Positions 41,232 through 47,992 of a stretch of DNA of 47,992 bases are shown here, in pieces. The first letter of the stretch is position 1. Each line of letters begins with the position of its first letter. The DNA is from Frigoribacterium sp. Leaf186 (lineage in GTDB: Bacteria; Actinomycetota; Actinomycetes; Actinomycetales; Microbacteriaceae): positions 1-47,992 of the forward strand of contig NZ_LMPQ01000010.1 in NCBI RefSeq assembly GCF_001423905.1. Direction: 5' to 3'. Both the position numbers and the translations under genes were made by a program. The notes under the pieces were generated by a model, which saw only the letters and a program-made list of their open reading frames with translations, did not search any database and was not told the DNA's origin.

Positions 41232-41418
41232 CATGCCCCGTCTGGGCGACCCCGCCGCGGCCCGCCCTGGGGACGAGACGAACGCCGGAGGCGCGGGTCG
41301 AGTCCGCTGCAGGCTCGCGCCGGGCGCGGTAACCGGGCGTCACGGTCCTTGGTCGCCCCGCGTCGTCGGTGGCAGGCTGCACCGCACCGCGGCATCGACC
41401 CGCGACGAGGAGGCACCC

Positions 41419-42957
41419 GTGACCCACACCGCACCGCACGAGCCGACGCAGCCCGAGCCGACGCCGCCCGCACCGACGCCGCCCACGCCGACGCAGCACG
41501 AGCCCGCCGGCTTCACCACGCGCCAGGTGCACGCCGGCGCCTCGCCCGAGGCCGCGCACGGCGCCCGGGTCACGCCGGTCCACCTCAGCGCGGGCTTCGT
41601 CTTCGACAGCTTCGAGCACGCCCGCGAGCGCTTCGCGGGCGACGACGAGGGCTACCTCTACACCCGTAACGGCAACCCGACCACCGACGAGGTCGAGCGT
41701 CGGCTCGCCGACCTCGAGGGCGGGGCCGAGGCGATCCTCGTCGCGAGCGGTCAGGCGGCCACGACCTCGGCCCTGCTCGGCATCGTCCAGGCCGGCGACC
41801 GCGTGCTCTCGTCGCGCAGCATCTACGAGGGCAACCGCGGCCTGCTGCTGCAGAACTTCGGCCGTCTGGGCATCGGCGTGGACTTCGTCGACGACGCCAC
41901 CGACCTCGCCGAGTGGGAGCGCCGCATCGGCCCCGACACGCGAGTCCTGTTCGGCGAACCCATCCCCAACCCGAAGAACGACCTGCTCGACGTCGCCGGC
42001 CTGGCCGAGGTCGCGCACCGCCACGGCCTGCCGCTCGTCGTCGACAACACGCTCGCGACGCCCTACCTGCTGCGGCCGATCGAGTTCGGGGCCGACGTCG
42101 TCGTGCACTCGACGAGCAAGTTCCTGGCCGGTCACGGCACGGCGCTCGGTGGGGTCGTCGTCGACGCCGGCACCTTCGACTGGTCGGCCCGACCCGAGCT
42201 GTTCCCGCACCTGAACCAGCCAGAGCGCTCGTTCGGCGGCTGCAGCTGGGCGGAGCGGCTCGGCCGGCGGGCGTTCGTCTCGTACACCCGAGAGATCGTG
42301 GTCTCGCGCTTCGGCCCGACGCCTTCGCCGCTCAACGCCTTCCTGTTGCGTCAAGGGGTCGAGACCCTCTCGCTGCGCGTCGAACGGCACTCGAGCAACG
42401 CCCTCGCGATCGCGCGCTGGCTCGAGGCGCGCCCCGAGGTGTCGAGCGTCGACTACTCCGGGCTCGAGTCGAGCCCGTCGTACGCCCTGGCGCAGCGTCA
42501 GCTGCCGCGCGGCCAGGGCTCGGTGTTCTCGTTCACCCTGGCGGGCGGCGAGGCGGACGCTGCGGCCTTCGTCGACGCCGTCGAGCTGTTCAGCCGCATG
42601 ACGCACCTCGGTGACGTCCGCTCGCTCGTGCTGCACCCGGCCTCGACCACGCACGCGGGTCGCACCCCGGCCGAGCGCGACGCGGCCGGCATCTGGCCCG
42701 GCCTGCTGCGCCTGTCGATCGGCATCGAAGACCTCGGCGACCTGCTGCGCGACCTCGAGCGCGGGCTTGCCGCGGTCCGCGAACAGGCCGCGGCACGGAC
42801 GACGGACGCAGGAGGCGCGGGTCGCCGAGCGCGCCTCCTCGGTTCCGAGCACGGGGCCGCCGCCGAGGCGGGCGCCGACCAGCCCGGCGCCGACGCGGTC
42901 GACGCCGACGGGGTCGACGCCGGCAGCCGCACCTCCCGCCAGCCCGTGGACGCCTGA
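41419..42957 (+). CDS. Cys/Met-metabolism PLP enzyme, O-acetylhomoserine sulfhydrylase-like
   Basis: 512 residues from GTG 41419. Family motifs: TRQVHAGASPEAAHGARVTP, YLYTRNGNPTTDEVERRLAD, ASGQAATTSAL, VVDNTLATPYL and HSTSKFLAGHGTALGG with the PLP lysine in STSKFL. LHPASTTHAG and SIGIEDLGDLLRDLE close the fold. It is 70-80 residues longer than usual: a TP/QP-rich N-terminal leader and a C-terminal low-complexity tail that includes the GGAGGCGCGG repeat. The likely reaction is sulfide addition to O-acetylhomoserine, giving homocysteine for MetE; the LLM monooxygenase gene begins 2 bases downstream and could supply the sulfur. Confidence 0.9.
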   Translation: MTHTAPHEPTQPEPTPPAPTPPTPTQHEPAGFTTRQVHAGASPEAAHGARVTPVHLSAGFVFDSFEHARERFAGDDEGYLYTRNGNPTTDEVERRLADLEGGAEAILVASGQAATTSALLGIVQAGDRVLSSRSIYEGNRGLLLQNFGRLGIGVDFVDDATDLAEWERRIGPDTRVLFGEPIPNPKNDLLDVAGLAEVAHRHGLPLVVDNTLATPYLLRPIEFGADVVVHSTSKFLAGHGTALGGVVVDAGTFDWSARPELFPHLNQPERSFGGCSWAERLGRRAFVSYTREIVVSRFGPTPSPLNAFLLRQGVETLSLRVERHSSNALAIARWLEARPEVSSVDYSGLESSPSYALAQRQLPRGQGSVFSFTLAGGEADAAAFVDAVELFSRMTHLGDVRSLVLHPASTTHAGRTPAERDAAGIWPGLLRLSIGIEDLGDLLRDLERGLAAVREQAAARTTDAGGAGRRARLLGSEHGAAAEAGADQPGADAVDADGVDAGSRTSRQPVDA

Positions 42958-42958
42958 C

Positions 42959-44266
42959 GTGGCTCGCCGTCAGCACCTCGGCTGGTTCTTCTCGCGCGGC
43001 TTCGGGCCGCAGGGCTGGGGCCACCCGTACCGCGAGTGGAACCACGACTGGACGCGACCCGAGCTCTATCAGCAGTCGGCCCGCGAGCTCGAGCAGGCCG
43101 GCTTCGAGCTGATCGTGATGGAGGACGCCGTCTCGCTCGGCTCGCCCGACACCCTCGACCTGCGCGTGCGCAGTGCCTACGGCGGGCCGAAGCACGACCC
43201 GCTGCTGCTCGCTCCGTACCTCTTCGCGGCCACGTCGCGCATCGGGCTGGCGCCGACCGTGAACGCGGGCATCACTCCCCCGTACCTCGCGGCCCGCCAG
43301 GCGGCGACGCTGGCACACCTCAGCTCGGACCGCTTCGGCATCAACCTCGTGACCGACGTCGGCAGCGCCCGACACGTCGGCCTCGAGCCGCTGGGTCACG
43401 ACGCCGCGTACGACCGGGCGGACGAGTGGATGGCCGTCGTCCGTCGCCTCTGGCACAGCTGGGGCGAGGGGGCCCTGGTCGCCGACCCGGCCACCGGGCG
43501 GTACGCGGACGGCACGAAGATCGACGCGTTCCGGCACCGGGGCGAGCACTTCGCGGTCGACGGGCCGCTCAACGCGATCCCGTTCGAGCACGGCGACCCG
43601 CTCGTGGTCTCGCCCGGCGGGTCGGCGCGGGGGCTGGCGTTCGCGGGCACACAGTCCGACGTGCAGCTCGCGCTCGCGCCGCTGCAGGCGCAGGCCGTGC
43701 TCGACTACCGGGCGAAGGTGCTGGCCGCCGCGACCGAGCACGGCCGCGGCCCGGACGACCTGCGCGTCCTGTTCGTCGTCAAGCCCGAGATCGTCTCGAG
43801 CGTCGACGAGGCGTCACGCGTCGTCGAGGCCTCGCGCCACCCGGCCGACGAGGTGCTCGCGCAGGTCGCCCTCGGCTGGTCGAGCGACCTCGAGACCGAC
43901 CTGACCGGGCTCGACCTCGACCGCCCGGTCGACCGCGGGGTGTTCGGCGAGCACGTGTCGCATGGCAGCATCGCCGGCTTCTACGGCGGCACCGACGACG
44001 CGCCGCTGCGCGAGCTGCTCACCCGCAAGGCGCGCAAGGGGCTCGTCGCCGACCGAGCCGGGTTCGTGGGCACCGCCGACGAGTTCGCCGACTTCGTCGA
44101 AGAGCTGGGCGACGACGGCGACAACGACGGGCTCCTCTTCTCGGGCGACCTGCACCCCGTGACGCTGCACCGCATGCTCGACGACCTCGTCCCCGTGCTG
44201 CGACGCCGCGGCGTGCTGCGCGACGAACTCGCCCCGGGCGGGACGCGCGCCAACCTGTTCGGCTGA
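42959..44266 (+). CDS. LLM-class flavin monooxygenase (NtaA/SnaA/SoxA type)
   Basis: 435 residues from GTG 42959, two bases after the sulfhydrylase. TIM-barrel elements FELIVMEDAVSLG, LFAATSRIGLAPTVNAGITP, RFGINLVTDVGSARHVGL, ADEWMAVVRRLWHSWG, HFAVDGPLNAIPFEHGDPLV and SPGGSARGLAFAG follow the NtaA/SnaA/DszA-SoxA family of FMNH2-dependent oxygenases. Such enzymes cleave C-S or C-N bonds of organosulfur or chelator compounds. Coupling to a sulfhydrylase gene suggests release of sulfite or sulfide from an organosulfur nutrient. The reductase partner is not in the window. Confidence 0.9.
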   Translation: MARRQHLGWFFSRGFGPQGWGHPYREWNHDWTRPELYQQSARELEQAGFELIVMEDAVSLGSPDTLDLRVRSAYGGPKHDPLLLAPYLFAATSRIGLAPTVNAGITPPYLAARQAATLAHLSSDRFGINLVTDVGSARHVGLEPLGHDAAYDRADEWMAVVRRLWHSWGEGALVADPATGRYADGTKIDAFRHRGEHFAVDGPLNAIPFEHGDPLVVSPGGSARGLAFAGTQSDVQLALAPLQAQAVLDYRAKVLAAATEHGRGPDDLRVLFVVKPEIVSSVDEASRVVEASRHPADEVLAQVALGWSSDLETDLTGLDLDRPVDRGVFGEHVSHGSIAGFYGGTDDAPLRELLTRKARKGLVADRAGFVGTADEFADFVEELGDDGDNDGLLFSGDLHPVTLHRMLDDLVPVLRRRGVLRDELAPGGTRANLFG

Positions 44267-44267
44267 C

Positions 44268-44327
44268 CCGCGCCTCCTGGTGTCCGGCGCTCCGACCTGT
44301 CGGAGCGCCGACATCGAGGAGGCGCGG
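44268..44327. terminator. cruciform-like palindrome after monooxygenase
   Basis: Inner arms 44285-44296 (CGGCGCTCCGAC) and 44299-44310 are perfect. Outer CCGCGCCTCC/GGAGGCGCGG copies at 44268 and 44318 add a second, imperfectly continued stem. Bidirectional or forward terminator. Confidence 0.65.
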
Positions 44328-44475
44328 CGGACACCCGGCGTCACCGGACGACACGGGGCGTCACAGGCCTCGACGTGCGGGCGGGCCGCTCGTAATGTCA
44401 CTGCCACCCGGCCGACGACGGACGGCCGGCACCCCGAGCAGAGCCCCGCACCGAGCACGACGAGGAGTGACCACG

Positions 44476-45498
44476 ATGCCGACCTTCTCCTTCGAGATGT
44501 ACCCGCCCCGCACCCCGGCGAGCGCCGACGCCCTGCACGCGTCGCTGCGTCAGCTGGCCTCCACCGGGCCCGAGTTCATCTCGGTGACCTACGGCGCGTC
44601 GGGGTCGTCGCGGGCCGAGTCGCTGGCCGTGCTGACCGAGGTGCTGCGCGACACCGACGTGCAGGCGATGGCGCACCTGACCTGCGTGGGTTCGTCGTAC
44701 TCCGAGGCGTCGCGGCTGATCCGCGAGTTCCTCGACGCGGGGGTCACGGCGTTCCTCGCGCTCCGCGGCGACCCGCCGGCCGGCCTGACCGAGGACGACG
44801 TGTTCCTCGGCGACCTGGGCAGCGCCGGCGAGCTGGTGCAGCTGATCCACCGGGTGCAGGCCGAGCGCGTGCCGTTCGTCGAGAACGCCGTGCCCGGCAA
44901 CCCGTTCGCCTCGCGCCTCAGCAGCGGGCCGAAGACGACCGTCGCGGTCGCGGCGTTCCCGAACGGGCACCCCCGGTCGCGGTCGAGCCGGCAAGACATC
45001 GACACCCTGCTCGCCAAGCAGGCGGCCGGGGCGACGCTCGCCATCACGCAGCTCTTCTTCGAGGCCGACGACTACCTCGGCTTCGTCGACCGGGCGCGCG
45101 AGGCCGGCGTGACGATGCGCATCCTGCCGGGGCTCATGCCGATCCTCGGCGCGAGCCAGCTGCGACGCATCGTCGAGCTGACCGGCGAGACGCTGCCCGC
45201 CGACCTGCTGCGCCGCCTCGAGACCGCCGACCAGCCGACCGTCGTCGGCGTCGACCACGCCGTCCACCTCGGTCGCCGCCTGCTCGCCGGCGGCGCCCCC
45301 GGCCTGCACCTCTACACGTTCAACCGACACGAGGCGCCGCTCGCCGTGCTCCGCGGCTGCGGGCTCCTCGACCACTGCGTGCCGTCGACCCCGGTGCAGA
45401 CGGCCTGTGTGCCGTCGACCCCGGCGCCCACCAGCCCCGTCAGCACCCTCCCCCAGGCGACGCCCGTCCTCGAGACGGCGTCGCCTCCGTCGTCCTGA
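44476..45498 (+). CDS. metF: methylenetetrahydrofolate reductase
   Basis: 340 residues from ATG 44476 (GTG 44467 is also possible; GAGGAG is spaced better for ATG). MTHFR barrel with PTFSFEMYPPRTPASADALH (Glu of the active site in SFEMYPPR), ISVTYGASGSSR, MAHLTCVGSS, LALRGDPP, TQLFFEADDYLGFVDRAREA and MPGLMPI-like LPGLMPILGASQLRR. It reduces methylene-THF to methyl-THF, the methyl donor needed by MetE next door. The last 40 residues are a Pro/Thr/Ser tail with two CVPSTP units, not seen in other MTHFRs. Confidence 0.93.
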   Translation: MPTFSFEMYPPRTPASADALHASLRQLASTGPEFISVTYGASGSSRAESLAVLTEVLRDTDVQAMAHLTCVGSSYSEASRLIREFLDAGVTAFLALRGDPPAGLTEDDVFLGDLGSAGELVQLIHRVQAERVPFVENAVPGNPFASRLSSGPKTTVAVAAFPNGHPRSRSSRQDIDTLLAKQAAGATLAITQLFFEADDYLGFVDRAREAGVTMRILPGLMPILGASQLRRIVELTGETLPADLLRRLETADQPTVVGVDHAVHLGRRLLAGGAPGLHLYTFNRHEAPLAVLRGCGLLDHCVPSTPVQTACVPSTPAPTSPVSTLPQATPVLETASPPSS

Positions 45499-45571
45499 GC
45501 CGCGCCGCGCCTCCCGACCGACCGCCGATCAACCCACCGTTCCGCACCACCGCACAGAGAGAACCGTCCGC

Positions 45572-47896
45572 ATGAGCACTCCCTCCTTCCCCGCCGGCAC
45601 CGTCCTGGGCTACCCGCGCATCGGCGCGGACCGCGAGCTGAAGCGCGCCGTCGAGTCGCACTGGCGCGGTGACACGACCGTCGACGAGCTCGAGGCGACG
45701 GCCGCGTCGCTGCGTGCGACGACGCGTGCCCGCCTGGTCGAGCTGGGCCTCGGCCGTGACGACTCGTCGGTGCCCGAGTCGTTCTCGTACTACGACCAGG
45801 TGCTCGACGCGGCCGTGACCGTCGGCGCCGTGCCCACCCGCTTCGCCGACCTCGTCGACGCCGACGGGCACCTCGACCTCGACGGCTACTTCACGCTCGC
45901 CCGCGGTGACGCCGAGCGCGCCCCGCTCGAGATGACGAAGTGGTTCGACACGAACTACCACTACCTGGTGCCCGAGATCGGGCCGTCGACGAGCTTCCGT
46001 CTCGCGAGCGACCGCCTGGTGCGCGAGGTCGAGGAGGCGCGCGCGGCCGGGTACCGCACCCGCCCGGTGGTCGTCGGCCCGGTCACGCTGCTCGCCCTCG
46101 CCAAGCCCGACGGCAACGCGCCCGAGGGCTTCGTGCCGCTCGACCGCCTGGCCGAGCTGGTGCCCGTCTACCGCGAGCTGCTCGCCCGCCTGGCCGAGGC
46201 CGGGGCCGAGTGGGTGCAGCTCGACGAACCCGCCCTGGTCAGCGAGTCGCTCGACGTCGACGCGGCGACCGTGCGGGCCGCGGCGGCGTCGGCCTACGCG
46301 TCGCTCGGCGCCGACCGTCCGCTGGCGATCCTCGTCGCCGCACCCTACGGCGACCTCGGCGAGGCCCTGCCCGTGCTGCTCGACGCACCCGTCGACGGCA
46401 TCGCGCTCGACCTCGTGAAGGGCTCGGTGCCGACCGGGGTCACGACCGACAAGGTGCTGGTCGGCGGCGTCGTCGACGGCCACAACGTCTGGCGCGGCGA
46501 CCTGGCCGCCGCGCTCGAGTCGCTCGAGTCGCTGCGCTCGGTGTCGCCGACGGTGTCGGCCGGCACCTCCACCAACCTCTTCCACGTGCCCCACGACGTC
46601 GAGGTCGAGCAGCAGCTCGACGCCCGGCTGCGCAGCTGGCTCGCCTTCGCCGACCAGAAGGTCGGGCAGGTGGCCGTGCTCGCGACGGGGCTGACCGCGG
46701 GACGCGAGGCCGTCCTCGACGAGCTGACCCGCGCCTCCTCGGCCCTCGCCGACCGCCTCGCGGCACCGGGCGTCCGCGACGGGGCCGTGCGCCGTCGGGC
46801 CGCGGCCCTCACGCCGGCGGACCGCGTCCGCGGGGACGAGGAGGCGCGGGTCGCCGAACAGGAGGCCGCCCTCTCGCTGCCCGCCCTCCCGACCACGACG
46901 ATCGGGTCGTTCCCCCAGACCGGCGACATCCGCGTCGCCCGGGCCCGGCGCGCCCGCGGCGAGATCGACGACGCCGCCTACCGCGAGTTCTTGCGGGACG
47001 AGATCCGCCGCGTGGTCGCGCTGCAAGAGGAGATCGGCCTCGACGTGCTGGTGCACGGCGAGCCCGAGCGCAACGACATGGTGCAGTACTTCGCCGAGAA
47101 CCTCGACGGGTTCGCCGTGACGCGCCACGGCTGGGTGCAGTCGTACGGCTCTCGGGCGACGCGGCCGTCGATCCTCTGGGGCGACGTGTCTCGTCCGGCG
47201 CCGTTCACGGTCGAGTGGTCGAGCTTCACGCAGTCGCTGACGGCCAAGCCCGTCAAGGGCATGCTGACCGGGCCGGTGACGATCCTCGCGTGGTCGTTCG
47301 TCCGCGACGACCAACCACTCGGCGAGACCGCCGACCAGGTGGCGCTCGCGCTGCGCGACGAGATCGCCGACCTCGAAGCGGCGGGCATCCCCCTCGTGCA
47401 GGTCGACGAGCCGGCGCTGCGCGAGTTGCTGCCGCTCAAGACCGCGGACCAGGCGGCGTACCTCGACTGGTCGGTGGGGTCGTTCCGGCTCGCGACGGCC
47501 GGCGTGGCCCCGCGCACGCAGATCCACACGCACCTTTGTTACTCGGAGTTCGGCATCGTCATCGAGGCGATCGACGCGCTCGACGCCGACGTCACCTCGA
47601 TCGAGGCCGCGCGCTCGCGCATGGAGGTCGTGGCCGAGGTGCGCGACGGCGGCTTCTCGCGCGGCGTCGGGCCGGGCGTCTACGACATCCACTCGCCGCG
47701 CGTGCCGAGCGTGGACGAGGTGTCCGAGCTGCTGAGCACGGCCCTTGACGCGTTGCCGGTGCGCCAGCTCTGGGTGAACCCGGACTGCGGCCTCAAGACG
47801 CGCGGCTACGCCGAGACCGTCGCGGCGCTGGAGAACCTCGTGGCCGCGACCCGCGCGGCGCGCGAGCGCGTGGCGGCGGTGCCCGCCGCCGTGTAG
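45572..47896 (+). CDS. metE: cobalamin-independent methionine synthase
   Basis: 774 residues from ATG 45572. The N-terminal barrel opens GTVLGYPRIGADRELKRAVE. The C-terminal catalytic barrel begins near LPTTTIGSFPQTGDIR and contains MVQYFAENLDGFAVTRHGWV, QVDEPALRELLPLK, HTHLCYSEF with the zinc-binding His-x-Cys, and WVNPDCGLKTR with the second zinc Cys. It methylates homocysteine using 5-methyl-THF-polyglutamate. A polar insert between the two barrels (about 46,790-46,860) includes the GGAGGCGCGG motif. The preceding metF and the sulfhydrylase complete the last steps of methionine synthesis. Confidence 0.97.
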   Translation: MSTPSFPAGTVLGYPRIGADRELKRAVESHWRGDTTVDELEATAASLRATTRARLVELGLGRDDSSVPESFSYYDQVLDAAVTVGAVPTRFADLVDADGHLDLDGYFTLARGDAERAPLEMTKWFDTNYHYLVPEIGPSTSFRLASDRLVREVEEARAAGYRTRPVVVGPVTLLALAKPDGNAPEGFVPLDRLAELVPVYRELLARLAEAGAEWVQLDEPALVSESLDVDAATVRAAAASAYASLGADRPLAILVAAPYGDLGEALPVLLDAPVDGIALDLVKGSVPTGVTTDKVLVGGVVDGHNVWRGDLAAALESLESLRSVSPTVSAGTSTNLFHVPHDVEVEQQLDARLRSWLAFADQKVGQVAVLATGLTAGREAVLDELTRASSALADRLAAPGVRDGAVRRRAAALTPADRVRGDEEARVAEQEAALSLPALPTTTIGSFPQTGDIRVARARRARGEIDDAAYREFLRDEIRRVVALQEEIGLDVLVHGEPERNDMVQYFAENLDGFAVTRHGWVQSYGSRATRPSILWGDVSRPAPFTVEWSSFTQSLTAKPVKGMLTGPVTILAWSFVRDDQPLGETADQVALALRDEIADLEAAGIPLVQVDEPALRELLPLKTADQAAYLDWSVGSFRLATAGVAPRTQIHTHLCYSEFGIVIEAIDALDADVTSIEAARSRMEVVAEVRDGGFSRGVGPGVYDIHSPRVPSVDEVSELLSTALDALPVRQLWVNPDCGLKTRGYAETVAALENLVAATRAARERVAAVPAAV

Positions 47897-47930
47897 CCGG
47901 GGCGCGGGTCCTGGCCCGACGCCGGCCCAT

Positions 47931-47992
47931 CCCGCCACGAGATGAACACCCCGCCACGTTTTCTCGTGGCGGGGTGTTCATGTCGTGGCGGG
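47931..47992. terminator. long palindrome, CGCCACGA family copy 2
   Basis: Arms 47931-47958 and 47965-47992 match at 27 of 28 bases around TTTTCT, 34 bases after the metE stop, and reach the window edge. The single mismatch is at the same arm position as in the copy at 34386-34443. Confidence 0.75.

Overview
The window is high-GC actinobacterial DNA. Codon use, the monomeric isocitrate dehydrogenase, the lysE/argP pair, the class F sortase with a CHRD protein and the LacI/RbsABC-type operon fit a Microbacteriaceae-like soil or plant-associated genus. That placement is an inference from gene content; there is no rRNA here.

Bases 1 to about 10,390 form an accessory island with visibly lower GC and a different word composition. 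It holds small membrane or unknown proteins, a membrane-anchored phosphoribosyltransferase, a zinc-ribbon protein, two truncated ISL3-type IS remnants flanking a GlxA/AraC regulator and a monooxygenase, a divergent MFS exporter/GntR pair, and a serine recombinase interrupted by one amber codon. Eleven copies of a 28-bp imperfect palindrome (half-site TCSYCTAWCGGGCA, centre GA|TC) punctuate bases 82-8825. They resemble crossover sites of Tn3/gamma-delta resolvases. Several single genes lie neatly between consecutive copies, so this stretch reads as an array of small gene cassettes bounded by serine-recombinase-like sites. This is the most unusual signal in the window.

From 10,392 the DNA looks like core chromosome: a DUF1801 protein, a SnoaL-like cyclase, an SDR, a UvrA-like ATPase, two nuclease-type genes with zinc ribbons (PD-(D/E)XK and GIY-YIG), a decayed regulator fragment and a Gfo/Idh/MocA dehydrogenase. 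Next come an ECF sigma/anti-sigma pair and, divergently, a CHRD surface protein with a lipoprotein-type class F sortase.

Bases 22,568-31,669 hold a tightly overlapped catabolic operon: sugar-type ABC importer, phosphotriesterase-family hydrolase, amidotransferase-like protein, TenA-like protein, unknown protein and M28 peptidase. A divergent LacI regulator with two matching palindromes controls it. An M20 peptidase, a Lys/Ala-rich Rho_N-like protein, a Pr6Pr membrane protein, a YdeI-like protein, a DedA/CDP-alcohol transferase fusion, lysE/argP and icd follow. The right end is a sulfur/methionine block: O-acetylhomoserine sulfhydrylase-like enzyme, flavin monooxygenase, methylenetetrahydrofolate reductase and MetE.

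Two further genome-scale signals stand out in the core part. One is a 10-mer, GGAGGCGCGG, seen about 29 times on both strands between 12.5 and 47 kb and not at all in the island; it often falls at protein termini or linkers. The other is a set of very long near-perfect palindromes (18-28 bp arms), mostly at convergent or 3' gene ends.
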